Below are positions 1-9,051 of a stretch of 50,660 bases of DNA, in pieces. Below the pieces are notes generated by a model that was not told where the DNA came from, searched no databases, and saw nothing but the letters and a program-made list of their open reading frames with translations. Source of the stretch: Peptococcaceae bacterium (GTDB taxonomy: Bacteria; Bacillota; Peptococcia; Peptococcales; Peptococcaceae); the NCBI GenBank assembly GCA_019420345.1, contig JAHZHI010000003.1, positions 1-50,660 on the forward strand, read 5' to 3'. Positions within the stretch are counted from its first letter, which is position 1; the number at the start of each line of letters is the position of its first letter. The position numbers and the translations under genes were made by a program.

Positions 1-1
1 T

Positions 2-54
2 TACCAGAAGTTCTATGAGTCATTTTTTGTTGCACTTAGATTGTAAATTCGCCG
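2..54 (+). mobile_element. Possible degenerate end of an IS30-family element
   Basis: Positions 29-54 match the transposon-like terminus at the right edge of the window (complement of 50608-50633) at 21 of 26 bases, including identical blocks GTTGCACTT and AATTCGCCG. By analogy with the right edge, the element body would lie to the left, outside the window. One frame reads FYESFFVALRL and then a stop, and another reads LLHLD. Neither is a convincing transposase tail, so this looks like a diverged or different member of the same group. Family assignment rests on resemblance to the right-edge copy. Confidence 0.45.
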
Positions 55-92
55 ATCAAATTAATGATCAAAATGACTGTTATATCTGCAAT

Positions 93-138
93 AAGAAAGC
101 ACCTTCAACAATCAAAAGATTGTTGAAGGTGCTTTCTT
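93..138 (-). terminator. Bidirectional intrinsic terminator, 21-bp perfect stem
   Basis: Positions 93-113 and 118-138 are perfect reverse complements around an AAAA loop. The outer stem bases are AAGAAAG/CTTTCTT, which gives a U-rich tail in either direction. It lies 8 bases past the stop of the sodium symporter gene and would end the long minus-strand operon. Confidence 0.85.
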
Positions 139-145
139 AAAATCT

Positions 146-1621
146 TTAATTATTCGGTTTCTTTTTGTAGGTTGCACAGAATAAGATAAAGCCTATCAAA
201 ACAAGTGCAAAAATCATCCAACCAATAAGTGGAGCTGTTCCCATTGGTGAAAATTTATCATAATATCCTTTAAGATAGAGAATAATAATAACAATAGGCA
301 GGCCATAAGACATATAGCCACCAATTCTGTATGGGAATTTAAGTCCTTTCCCACTATTTACCTCATTGATAAAATTCGCCCATCCCCACCCATAGCGACG
401 AGTACAAAACAAAACGAAAGCCAAACTCCCAAGTGGCAGAAGATTATTGGAAACAATAAAATCTTCCAAATCAAGAATAGCTGATCCTTCGCCGATTGGT
501 TGAAAATCTGACCAAATATTATAGCCAAATACACATGGTAAACTTAAAATAGCAATCAAAATACCATTGATACTAATACTTTTTTTACGGGTCCAACCAA
601 ATTGTTCGCTTGTAAAGGCAGCGATATTTTCCATTACAGCAGTAATCGTTGTCATTGAAGCAAAACTTAAAAATAAGAAGAACAATGCTCCCCAAAGTTG
701 TCCACCAGGCATCTGAGTAAACAAGTTCGGAATTGTAACAAAAATTAAATTTGGTCCAGAATCTGGCTGAAGTCCAAAGGCAAAGCAAGCAGGAATAATA
801 ATAAATCCGCTCATTACTGCTACAAAAGTATCTAAAGCCGTAATTGTCACTGCTTCACCAGCAAGGCTGCGATCCTTTTCAATATAACTACCAAAAATAA
901 GCATTGCACCAATACCAAGTGACAATGTGAAAAACGCTTGGCTCATTGCTGCAAAAAGAATATTGCCGATTCCTATAGTTTTAAGTTGCTCCATATTAGG
1001 AATCAAATAAAAACGTAATCCTGCTTCAGCTCCATCCAACGTAACTGAACGGATAGCTAGGATGACTATGAGGATCAAAAGGCAAACCATCATGAATTTA
1101 TTTACCTTTTCAACGCCTTTTTCCATGCCAATACTGACAACGATAACCCCAATAACACAAACAAAAAGTGTCCAAAAGGTCATATATCCTGTATTGCCCA
1201 ACAAATTACCAAAAGCAGCACTTACTTGTTCAGTAGTTGCTCCAACAAAGTCGCCTTTGATATGCTGAAAGCAATAAGCAAGAATCCAACCAGCTACTGT
1301 TGTATAATACATCATCAGCAAATAGCAACCAATCAATGTAATCCATTTTAAATGGTGCCATGACGTTTGTGGCTTTTCAAGTACATTGAATGCTTTAGCT
1401 GCACTTCTCTGGGCTGCACGCCCCATTGCCAGCTCACAGGTTAGTACCGGAATTCCTAAAATAATAAGGAAACACAAATAAACCAGCATGAAAGTTGCGC
1501 CACCAAATTGCCCGCAAAGATATGGAAACTTCCAAACATTCCCAATACCAATTGCACATCCTGCGGAGACAAGAATGAAGCCCAACCTTGAACTAAATCT
1601 TTCTCTCTTTTTTTCTGACAT
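146..1621 (-). CDS. Sodium-dependent transporter, neurotransmitter:sodium symporter (SNF/NSS) family
   Basis: This is a multi-spanning inner-membrane protein of about 491 residues, likely importing an amino acid or similar small solute with Na+. The first membrane segment carries the family hallmark GIGNVWKFPY (about residues 25-34), followed by GQFGG; these unwound-helix residues bind Na+ and substrate in LeuT-like transporters. The rest is a run of about 11-12 hydrophobic segments, the usual length for bacterial members. Two ATGs are adjacent. The second (1621) is 5 bases after AGGAGG and the first only 2, so the second is preferred. It is the last gene before the terminator and follows the DUF2905 gene by 45 bases, probably in the same transcript. 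The substrate cannot be deduced. Confidence 0.93.
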   Translation of the reverse strand: MSEKKRERFSSRLGFILVSAGCAIGIGNVWKFPYLCGQFGGATFMLVYLCFLIILGIPVLTCELAMGRAAQRSAAKAFNVLEKPQTSWHHLKWITLIGCYLLMMYYTTVAGWILAYCFQHIKGDFVGATTEQVSAAFGNLLGNTGYMTFWTLFVCVIGVIVVSIGMEKGVEKVNKFMMVCLLILIVILAIRSVTLDGAEAGLRFYLIPNMEQLKTIGIGNILFAAMSQAFFTLSLGIGAMLIFGSYIEKDRSLAGEAVTITALDTFVAVMSGFIIIPACFAFGLQPDSGPNLIFVTIPNLFTQMPGGQLWGALFFLFLSFASMTTITAVMENIAAFTSEQFGWTRKKSISINGILIAILSLPCVFGYNIWSDFQPIGEGSAILDLEDFIVSNNLLPLGSLAFVLFCTRRYGWGWANFINEVNSGKGLKFPYRIGGYMSYGLPIVIIILYLKGYYDKFSPMGTAPLIGWMIFALVLIGFILFCATYKKKPNN

Positions 1622-1666
1622 CATATCCTCCTTTTAACGTCAAAATGACAATTTATACAAACTGCT

Positions 1667-1885
1667 TCAATGATGAAACAAGTTCATAAGCACACTAAGG
1701 ATCAAACTAATCACAATACAACTAATTACGGGAAAATAAAAACTACCATGTTCGCCTTTAATAAAAATATCACCCGGAAGATGACCAAAACTTGTAAACT
1801 TACTTAAAAAAATGATAATACTCCCGAAACAGATTAAACCAATTCCAATAATAATGAGCAGCTTTCCGATCTCTGTGCCGTTCAT
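1667..1885 (-). CDS. DUF2905 family small membrane protein
   Basis: The product is a 72-residue protein with two hydrophobic helices (about residues 6-28 and 48-70) around a short loop containing GHLPGDIFI. This layout and the LPGDI loop are typical of DUF2905, a family of unknown function. The ATG at 1885 is chosen because GAGGTG lies 8 bases upstream; a GTG further upstream would overlap that ribosome binding site. The stop codon of the upstream U32 gene (TGA) overlaps this same site, so the two are probably translationally coupled. No function is proposed. Confidence 0.85.
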   Translation of the reverse strand: MNGTEIGKLLIIIGIGLICFGSIIIFLSKFTSFGHLPGDIFIKGEHGSFYFPVISCIVISLILSVLMNLFHH

Positions 1886-1895
1886 TATTTTCACC

Positions 1896-3125
1896 TCAAA
1901 TCTTTCTTCGAATCAAGTCCATTGGTTCAACAGTAAATGGCAATCTCAGCTTAAAGATTTGTTGAGCATGCGGTGCACTATCAATTTCCAGCCCATTTTC
2001 ATCATATATACTTTCAACGAAATAATCAAATTCCTTATATGTTGTTCCAAAGAATTGAATGGTATCACCAACACTTACTTTATTGCGTTGCTCGATTGTT
2101 GCAATTCCTGTTGCTTCATCAAAAGCTAACACAACACCAACAAAATCATATGGCTTTATATAACCTGTTGAAGAATTATTAACTGCATTATCTTCTGGAC
2201 GTCCAAATAAAAAACCTGTTGTGTATGGGCGATGACTTACTTTTTCCAGCTCATCCAACCAGTACTTCATTTCCCCTTGTTCTATTTCGCCATTTTCTTT
2301 ATAGCAATCAATGACATGTCTATAGCAACGAATAATTGTTGAAACATAATATAGGCTCTTCATGCGCCCTTCAATCTTTAAACTTTGTACCGAATTTCTT
2401 TTTAAAATTTCTGGCAGGCATTCCAATGTACATAGGTCAAGAGAATTAAAAATATAGGATCCATGTTCATCTTCTTCAATTGGATAATATATGCCAGGTC
2501 GCTTCTCTTCTACGATGGCATAGTTCCAACGACACGGCTGTGCACATTCACCTTTATTAGCGTCACGACCAGTCATATAATTACTTAAAAGACACCGACC
2601 AGAATATGACATGCACATAGCACCATGGACAAAAATCTCTAACTCCGTCTCTGTCTTTTTTGCAATGGTTGAAATTTCATCAAGTGAAAGCTCACGGGCT
2701 AATACAACACGTTCAATATTTGGTTGAGTCTCCCAAAAATGCACGCCAGCCCAATTTACAACTGTTGCCTGCGTACTAATATGTATCGGTACGGTGATTC
2801 CCATTTCCTGCGCAATCCCGTAAACACCAGGATCAGCGATTAAAAGCGCATCTGGCTTGATTTGTTCTAGGAAAGAAAGATATTCTTCAATACCTTCTAA
2901 TTCAGCATTGTGAGGATATGCATTTAATGTTATATAAATCTTTTTTCCTTGATGATGTGTATAACGAACTGCTTCTGCCAGCTCATCATTGGAAAAATTT
3001 CCGGCAAATGCACGTAAACCAAAAGTTTTGCCTGAACAATATACTGCATCCGCTCCATAATGTAAAGCAAATTTCAATTTTTCAAAATTACCTGCAGGTG
3101 CCAGTAATTCAATATTCTGTTTCAT
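1896..3125 (-). CDS. trhP2: U32 peptidase-family tRNA hydroxylation protein, TrhP2/YrrO-like
   Basis: This is a U32-family protein of 409 residues. Despite the peptidase name, characterised relatives (B. subtilis TrhP1/TrhP2, E. coli TrhP) take part in prephenate-dependent hydroxylation of uridine 34 in tRNA to 5-hydroxyuridine. The N-terminal LAPAGNFEKLKFAL and the U32 signature around EIFVHGAMC are visible. Four cysteines at about residues 171, 178, 194 and 198 form the conserved cluster thought to hold an iron-sulfur centre. The gene starts inside the end of the trmR-like methyltransferase gene (17-base overlap), the same pairing as yrrM-yrrO in B. subtilis. This supports a joint role in making 5-methoxyuridine at the wobble base. 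A YrrN-like short partner is not adjacent; a larger U32 protein lies in the same gene run. Confidence 0.87.
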   Translation of the reverse strand: MKQNIELLAPAGNFEKLKFALHYGADAVYCSGKTFGLRAFAGNFSNDELAEAVRYTHHQGKKIYITLNAYPHNAELEGIEEYLSFLEQIKPDALLIADPGVYGIAQEMGITVPIHISTQATVVNWAGVHFWETQPNIERVVLARELSLDEISTIAKKTETELEIFVHGAMCMSYSGRCLLSNYMTGRDANKGECAQPCRWNYAIVEEKRPGIYYPIEEDEHGSYIFNSLDLCTLECLPEILKRNSVQSLKIEGRMKSLYYVSTIIRCYRHVIDCYKENGEIEQGEMKYWLDELEKVSHRPYTTGFLFGRPEDNAVNNSSTGYIKPYDFVGVVLAFDEATGIATIEQRNKVSVGDTIQFFGTTYKEFDYFVESIYDENGLEIDSAPHAQQIFKLRLPFTVEPMDLIRRKI

Positions 3126-3819
3126 CGCTTCGCTCCCATTTCTTTACCAATACCAATACCCCATCATCAAATGATAGGAGTGTATTTACAAATCTTTTAT
3201 CGTTTTTAATATTCTGCAGAAATTGTTTCATTCTAATAAAAGCCGTTTTCTGTCGATGATTAGGATATGAATCTTCTACAATCCACCCATTAAGAAAAAT
3301 ATTATCAAATACAATTACAGCATTAGACGTTGTTAGAGGCATAAGTGTATCCAGAATCAGTGAATATTGTCCCTTTGCCGCATCAATAAAAACAAAATCA
3401 AATAAACCATATTCAGCTGCAAGTTTTGAAAAATAATTTTCTTCTCTAAAATCTTCGCATTTGAAAATAATTTGGTGTTCTTCCAGCCCTTCATCATTCA
3501 AAAATTTTTTTGCAATTTCTTGACGCTCATTAACCAAATCAATAGTGATAAACCTAGCAGGTGATTGTAATCCTTTTAATATATGGTATGCTGAAACTCC
3601 AAAAGCCGTGCCAAGTTCCAGTATACACTTAGGCTGGTGAATAGTCACTAACATTTCTAATAAATGTGCAACATTAGGGGTCACTACTGAAACATGTTCT
3701 TTTTTTGCACGTAACATCAATTGATTTAAAAGCATATCATTTTCGGGGGTATGAAAAAGATTGGTGTAGTCATTGACTACACCAAAGGGTATTTTTTCAA
3801 ACTGCTCAGTATCATGCAT
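3109..3819 (-). CDS. trmR: tRNA 5-hydroxyuridine methyltransferase, TrmR/YrrM-like O-methyltransferase
   Basis: The product is a soluble SAM-dependent O-methyltransferase of 236 residues. The glycine-rich SAM motif ILELGTAFGVSA and the metal-site strand FVFIDAAKGQY are the marks of the COMT-like family 3 methyltransferases. YrrM/TrmR of B. subtilis methylates 5-hydroxyuridine 34 in tRNA. The gene directly precedes and overlaps the TrhP-like hydroxylase gene, which is why the tRNA role is preferred to a generic caffeoyl-CoA-type label. The ATG at 3819 has GAGG 9 bases upstream. An in-frame TTG at 3834 overlaps the pgsA stop but has no good site, so the ATG is preferred. Confidence 0.85.
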   Translation of the reverse strand: MHDTEQFEKIPFGVVNDYTNLFHTPENDMLLNQLMLRAKKEHVSVVTPNVAHLLEMLVTIHQPKCILELGTAFGVSAYHILKGLQSPARFITIDLVNERQEIAKKFLNDEGLEEHQIIFKCEDFREENYFSKLAAEYGLFDFVFIDAAKGQYSLILDTLMPLTTSNAVIVFDNIFLNGWIVEDSYPNHRQKTAFIRMKQFLQNIKNDKRFVNTLLSFDDGVLVLVKKWERSDETEY

Positions 3820-3830
3820 AGCATTTATCC

Positions 3831-4349
3831 TCAATTAAACTTAATACTTTTACTCAACTGAACGATATAATCTATCAGCGAAATAATCGTTAATGCTACT
3901 GCGATATAGAGTAATATTAACCCGATAATCTGCCAACCTAAAATCAAGAAAATTATTGCAAACATTTGGGAAACCGTTTTAAACTTCCCGAGATTTCGTG
4001 CTGCTAAAATAATTCCATTATCAGCGGCTAATGCACGTAAGCTTGTTACAAGTAATTCGCGACCAATAATAATGATCACTGGCCAACCAGGGATGACACC
4101 AGAAATCGCAAGATAAATCAAGGCAGTCAATACCAATAATTTATCTGCAAATGGATCCATGATTTTGCCAAAATTGGTTACCAAGTTCCACTTACGAGCC
4201 AAATGACCATCTAAAAAATCCGTCAGTGACGCAACAATAAAAATGACTGCTGCAATAATATTGTTCGCTGTCATATCTGATGTAAAGAAAAACATAAACA
4301 CTGGAATTAATATTACACGCAAGGTCGTAAGTTGGTTTGGAATGTTCAT
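3831..4349 (-). CDS. pgsA: CDP-diacylglycerol--glycerol-3-phosphate 3-phosphatidyltransferase
   Basis: This integral membrane enzyme of 172 residues makes phosphatidylglycerophosphate, the first committed step to phosphatidylglycerol and cardiolipin. The CDP-alcohol phosphatidyltransferase motif D-G-x2-A-R-x8-G-x3-D-x3-D is intact (TDFLDGHLARKW, then GKIMDPFADK at about residues 43-70). Several hydrophobic helices surround it, and the length is normal. Its start overlaps the rimO stop by 4 bases (ATGA), implying coupled translation. Confidence 0.95.
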   Translation of the reverse strand: MNIPNQLTTLRVILIPVFMFFFTSDMTANNIIAAVIFIVASLTDFLDGHLARKWNLVTNFGKIMDPFADKLLVLTALIYLAISGVIPGWPVIIIIGRELLVTSLRALAADNGIILAARNLGKFKTVSQMFAIIFLILGWQIIGLILLYIAVALTIISLIDYIVQLSKSIKFN

Positions 4350-5695
4350 TCTACAAGACTCCCTATTAAATCATATTCATGAATGTCACTAATAATAACA
4401 TCGAGCATTTGTCCAATCTCATAACCAGATATTTCCTGAATCGGAACAATGATATATGGATCAATGTCTGGAGCTTCGGAATAACTGCGACAAAGCAACA
4501 TTCCCTCTTCAATATCATCAATCACTACACGACGACTTTCTCCGATAAGTTTACGATGTTTATCAAACATAATGTCAAATTGTACATCCATAAGATTTTG
4601 CGCACGTTCTTCTTTAAGATTTTCATCTAATTGACCTGGCATACGACCTGCTGGCGTATTTTCCTCTTGTGAGTATGGGAAAACGCCAACCCTATCCAGT
4701 TTCATTTCTTCAAGGAAATTTAACAGATTCCTATAAGCTGCTTCTGTTTCTCCCGGGAATCCAACAATAAAAGTAGAACGAATCATAAGACCAGGGATAC
4801 GTTCACGCATCTTTAAGATAAGACTACGAATTTGTTCTTGATCAATTTTTCGATTCATAGCTTTAAGAATGTCGTCATCTGCATGTTGAAGTGGCATATC
4901 AATATACTTGCAAATTTTCTCTTCTTGAGCAATAACATCAATTAACTCATCATTTAAATGATTTGGATAAACATATAATAAGCGAATCCACTTCAGATCT
5001 GAAATCTTACACAGCGCACGTAACAACTCAGGAAGTGCAAAGTGACCATAATTATCTATACCGTAGGTTGTAATATCTTGAGCAATCACAATTATTTCTT
5101 TCACACCACGAGAAACAAGCATGTTCGCTTCTTCTAGTATAGCTTCCATTGTGCGACTTCGATAAGGCCCTTGCATTTCTGGTATCGCACAAAATGTACA
5201 ATGATTGTCGCATCCTTCTGCTATTGTAAGATAAGCGTAATACCCCGGAGTAGAAAGTACTCGACCATTTCTTTCAACAGCATTTGGAAGATGCCATAGC
5301 GTATCAACGGAACTCTTTTCGAGCTCATTTTTCTCTTTGTCATATAGACCATCAATATGAGCCAATATAGTATCATACGCTGTGCTGCCAAGCAATAAAT
5401 CTAATTCCGGCAATGCTTCCTCCATTTCAGAAGCATACTTCTGAACCATACAGCCAATCGCAACAAGATATTCACATTGTCCATTATCTCTTAAATCATT
5501 CAGCTCTAAAATTGTATTGATAGTTTCTTCCTTAGCTGCCGTAATAAAACCACACGTATTAACCACAATGACATTCGCTTCAGCTGGATCTTGTACAAGA
5601 CTATAACGGCTATCAGCAACCAAGCCCATCATGTATTCAGAATACACCGTATTTTTAGCACACCCCAGCGTTACAAAACAAATCTTTTTTTTCAT
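4346..5695 (-). CDS. rimO: Ribosomal protein uS12 methylthiotransferase RimO
   Basis: This radical-SAM enzyme of 449 residues adds a methylthio group to an aspartate of ribosomal protein S12. It shows the three-part layout of the family. The N-terminal UPF0004 domain has cluster cysteines in LGCAKN, VNTCGF and IGCM. The radical SAM core has CDNHCTFC (about residues 162-169). A C-terminal TRAM domain ends near DIISDIHEYDLIG. The usual N-terminal motif CPKNxVDSE reads CAKNTVYSE here, so the proline and the aspartate are both replaced. RimO is preferred over MiaB because a canonical MiaB with FGCQMNEHDSE is encoded elsewhere in the window. It overlaps ftsK by 4 bases upstream and pgsA by 4 bases downstream. 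Confidence 0.93.
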   Translation of the reverse strand: MKKKICFVTLGCAKNTVYSEYMMGLVADSRYSLVQDPAEANVIVVNTCGFITAAKEETINTILELNDLRDNGQCEYLVAIGCMVQKYASEMEEALPELDLLLGSTAYDTILAHIDGLYDKEKNELEKSSVDTLWHLPNAVERNGRVLSTPGYYAYLTIAEGCDNHCTFCAIPEMQGPYRSRTMEAILEEANMLVSRGVKEIIVIAQDITTYGIDNYGHFALPELLRALCKISDLKWIRLLYVYPNHLNDELIDVIAQEEKICKYIDMPLQHADDDILKAMNRKIDQEQIRSLILKMRERIPGLMIRSTFIVGFPGETEAAYRNLLNFLEEMKLDRVGVFPYSQEENTPAGRMPGQLDENLKEERAQNLMDVQFDIMFDKHRKLIGESRRVVIDDIEEGMLLCRSYSEAPDIDPYIIVPIQEISGYEIGQMLDVIISDIHEYDLIGSLVE

Positions 5696-8082
5696 TCTCT
5701 TTCTTCGCCTTCATTAAAATATGCTTCACATTCTTCTAATCCAATATTAATTTTTCTTGCCTTGCTTCCTTCATAAGGACCAACAAAGCCAAGTTCCTCG
5801 AGTTCATCAATAATTCGCGCAGCTCGAGTGTAACCGATGCGAAAATGTCTCTGTAACATTGAAATACTAGCATTGCCATTTTCAATAAAGAAACGACAAG
5901 CATCTCCTAACAATTTATCATGAACTGGACGCTCTTCGCTAAAATCAGCAAAAGATTCACCGCTCATAAGTGCGTCAACACTTTCATCCATAGCTTGATC
6001 AAATACGGGTGCTGCTTGACGCTTTACATAAGAAATGACAGAGGCGATTTCTTCATCGGTAACATAAACACCTTGTATACGAACTGGTTTCGCATATCCA
6101 CGTGGGAAATACAACATATCTCCGTATCCCAATAACTTTTCTGCGCCGCCCATATCTAATATGGTACGTGAATCAATTTGCGAGGAGACAGCAAAGGCGA
6201 TTCGTGAAGGAATATTGGCTTTGATAAGCCCCGTAATAATATCAACAGATGGCCGTTGTGTTGCGATAACTAAATGAATCCCTGCAGCACGAGCCAACTG
6301 TGCTAACCGGCAAATAGAATCTTCTACATCTGCTGGCGCAACCATCATCAGATCAGCTAACTCGTCAATAATAACAACAATTTGTGGCAAAAATTCATAT
6401 GGATGATCTGATTCGTTCAAAGCCTCTGCTTTAATATATTTTTGATTATATGTTACAAGATCCCGTGATCCCGTTTCAGCAAAAACATCATAGCGCCGTT
6501 CCATTTCCTTTACAACCCATTTTAAAGTTGCCGCCGCTTTCTTGACATCCGTCACAACAGGAGATAAAAGATGCGGGATATTAGCATAATGTGATAATTC
6601 TACTTTCTTTGGATCAACCAAAATAAACTTCACTTCATTTGGCTTGGCCTTAAACAGAATACTCGTAATTAAAGCATTTAAGCAAACGCTTTTCCCAGAA
6701 CCAGTGGCCCCAGCAATCAAAAGATGTGGCATTTTAGCCAAATCAGCAACCATTGCATGACCACTAATATCTTTACCTAAGGCAAATGAGAGCTTAGATT
6801 CGGCCTTTTGAAACGCTTCACTACCAATCACTTCTTTGAATTTGACCGTACGACGGTGAGAATTTGGTACTTCGATACCTACCGCACTTTTATTTGGAAT
6901 TGGCGCTTCAATTCGAATATCACTAGCAGCCAAACTTAATGCCAAGTCATCAGCAAGATTAACAATTTTTGTTACGCGCACACCTGCAGCAGGCTTAAAC
7001 TCATACTGGGTTATTGTTGGACCCACGTTAACATTATTTATCTCACCTTTTACCCCAAAATCATTTAATGTTTCTTTAAGCAAACGTGCATTTTCCTCAA
7101 TTTCACGTTTGTCAGCTTGAAACTTCTTTTCAGCAGGTTCTAAGAGCTCTTCTGTTGGCAAAGTATACTCTATTCCCCGCAATGCAATTGATTTATCCGA
7201 GCGATCTTGTTCTCCAGATGAGATATATTGTTCCACTTTATTTGACTGATCATTTTGAATGATCTCTGTATTCATTTGTTCAAGATTTTCAATAAAAGTG
7301 TCTTCTTCTTTTTCATCAAAAATGACGGGAACTGTAGTTTCATTATTAACATTTATTTTTTCATCGTTCTTTTTTGTGCTATTTTTCGTTGCTTTTGAAA
7401 GTTTCTTTTCGCTTAAACGCTTTTTCTTAGTATTTGGCTTAATGCTAATTAAATCATCTTTAGATTCTTTTTGAGATTTTGTGAAAAAGTTTTTAATACT
7501 CTGCCCCCATTTTCCAAAAACTGGATGAAGACGCTTTAAAAAACTAAGAATCCATCGGCCAAGTGCACCATTGCTGCAAATATACAATGAAAGAACTATT
7601 ATTGCAGTCAAAGCAATAATGGCACCTACTTTAGAAATAGAGCTTACCAAAAGCATTGCAATCGCAGCACCAATCACACCGCCTCCGATACCTTCCAACC
7701 CCTTTTCAATTGCAATAGTAGGGTCAATACTCAAGTGGCGGAATGCTAATAAACAAATAACAATTACGACACTCGTAATCATAATTCTATTATTAATATT
7801 CAACTTTGGTGCACAAAAATGCAACCCAAAAATAACAAATAGTAATGGCACAAAATATTCACATTGCCCAACCAAAGTTCTAATTCCTTCATACAAAAGT
7901 GCACCGATAAATCCTAACTCACTAGAAATTTGCGATGAATGAATAGAGGCACCTTTATGAATAATAAAAACAAAATATAATGCCAAAGCAAGTAAAATAA
8001 CACCTATGATAAGTTGAGTAAATGCGTTATTATTTTTCGTTGAAGATTTTTTTACAGATTTCTTGCGCTGTCTTGAAGCCAT
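5692..8082 (-). CDS. ftsK: DNA translocase FtsK/SpoIIIE
   Basis: This is a septum-located DNA pump of 796 residues that clears chromosome DNA from the division plane. There are about five hydrophobic segments between residues 20 and 170, a lysine- and glutamate-rich linker (about 200-320), and a RecA-like motor. The motor has Walker A GATGSGKS (about residues 458-465) and Walker B VVIIDELADLMM. A winged-helix gamma domain at the C-terminus contains YTRAARIIDELEELGFVG, the part that reads orienting sequences on DNA. GGGGAGGTG precedes the start at good spacing. Its neighbours miaA and rimO are in the same gene run. Length and layout match FtsK/SpoIIIE of Gram-positives. Confidence 0.96.
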   Translation of the reverse strand: MASRQRKKSVKKSSTKNNNAFTQLIIGVILLALALYFVFIIHKGASIHSSQISSELGFIGALLYEGIRTLVGQCEYFVPLLFVIFGLHFCAPKLNINNRIMITSVVIVICLLAFRHLSIDPTIAIEKGLEGIGGGVIGAAIAMLLVSSISKVGAIIALTAIIVLSLYICSNGALGRWILSFLKRLHPVFGKWGQSIKNFFTKSQKESKDDLISIKPNTKKKRLSEKKLSKATKNSTKKNDEKINVNNETTVPVIFDEKEEDTFIENLEQMNTEIIQNDQSNKVEQYISSGEQDRSDKSIALRGIEYTLPTEELLEPAEKKFQADKREIEENARLLKETLNDFGVKGEINNVNVGPTITQYEFKPAAGVRVTKIVNLADDLALSLAASDIRIEAPIPNKSAVGIEVPNSHRRTVKFKEVIGSEAFQKAESKLSFALGKDISGHAMVADLAKMPHLLIAGATGSGKSVCLNALITSILFKAKPNEVKFILVDPKKVELSHYANIPHLLSPVVTDVKKAAATLKWVVKEMERRYDVFAETGSRDLVTYNQKYIKAEALNESDHPYEFLPQIVVIIDELADLMMVAPADVEDSICRLAQLARAAGIHLVIATQRPSVDIITGLIKANIPSRIAFAVSSQIDSRTILDMGGAEKLLGYGDMLYFPRGYAKPVRIQGVYVTDEEIASVISYVKRQAAPVFDQAMDESVDALMSGESFADFSEERPVHDKLLGDACRFFIENGNASISMLQRHFRIGYTRAARIIDELEELGFVGPYEGSKARKINIGLEECEAYFNEGEERE

Positions 8083-8097
8083 TTTGCCACACCTCCC

Positions 8098-9051
8098 CTA
8101 TTTTTGATCAAGGCAATACCTAATATACTCTTGTGTTGATTGAAGCAGCGTATCATAATCCATTTTATCGACTTCAAACCATTTAATATTCGGATCACGT
8201 CTGAACCAAGTTAATTGTCGTTTTGCAAAATGACGTGTATTTTTCTTTAACAATTCAATCGCTTCATCCATACTCATCTCACCTTGAATGGCTGCAATGA
8301 TTTCTTTGTAGCCAATTGCTTTCAGCGCCTGCATCTCTTTATTATAACCTTTATTGAGTAGTTCCTCAACCTCTTCTATCAAGCCGTTTTCTAACATGAG
8401 ATCTACACGCTGATTGATTCTCGAATAAAGTGTTGCGCGATCCATTGTAAGTCCGATCAAACTCAAACAATATGGCGAAAAATAATTCTTTGACATGTCA
8501 AAATTCTTGACAATATCTTTTCCTTCCGTTTTCACAACTTCTAATGCTCGCGAAATGCGGAAATAATCATTTCTAAAGATGATTCCAGAAAGGTCAGGAC
8601 GTTGTTCCATCAGCTTTTGATAGTATTCAAGGGCTTTGGAGGGATTTTTTACCATATCATTGTATATCATTGTTCGATATTCGACATCTCGTTCACCTTG
8701 AAACTTATAATCATAAATCAAACCATTAACATATAATCCAGTTCCACCAACAACCATTGGATAGTGGCCACGAGCGAGAATGTCATCTATCATAGATTCA
8801 GCCATTTTTTTAAAGGTCAATGCATTGAAAGAAACATTTGGCTCTAGAATGTCTAACATATGATGAGGAATGTTTTCCATTTCCTCAGCCGTTATTTTTG
8901 CTGTTCCGATGTCCATACCACGATAAACTTGCATAGAATCACCAGAAATAATTTCAGCGTCGAAAATTTTAGCGAGATCAATACTTAAGGCTGTCTTACC
9001 GACTGCCGTTGGTCCTACAATAACAATAAGAGGTTTCTTATCATTGGTCAT
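8098..9051 (-). CDS. miaA: tRNA dimethylallyltransferase MiaA
   Basis: This 317-residue enzyme adds a dimethylallyl group to N6 of adenosine 37 in tRNAs that read UNN codons. The P-loop GPTAVGKTALS, the motif GDSMQVYRGMDIGTAK and HHMLDILEP are all present, with RRDPNIKWFE near the end. Its start codon overlaps the mutL stop (TAATG). MiaB, the next enzyme on the same base, is encoded at 21-22 kb in a different gene run. The mutS-mutL-miaA order is widely conserved in Bacillota. Confidence 0.97.
   Translation of the reverse strand: MTNDKKPLIVIVGPTAVGKTALSIDLAKIFDAEIISGDSMQVYRGMDIGTAKITAEEMENIPHHMLDILEPNVSFNALTFKKMAESMIDDILARGHYPMVVGGTGLYVNGLIYDYKFQGERDVEYRTMIYNDMVKNPSKALEYYQKLMEQRPDLSGIIFRNDYFRISRALEVVKTEGKDIVKNFDMSKNYFSPYCLSLIGLTMDRATLYSRINQRVDLMLENGLIEEVEELLNKGYNKEMQALKAIGYKEIIAAIQGEMSMDEAIELLKKNTRHFAKRQLTWFRRDPNIKWFEVDKMDYDTLLQSTQEYIRYCLDQK

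Noticed and set aside
2..46. Possible transposase tail FYESFFVALRL at the left edge
   Set aside because: The frame differs from the right-edge copy and the residues do not match a known IS30 C-terminus well enough. Kept only as a mobile-element end, not as a gene.
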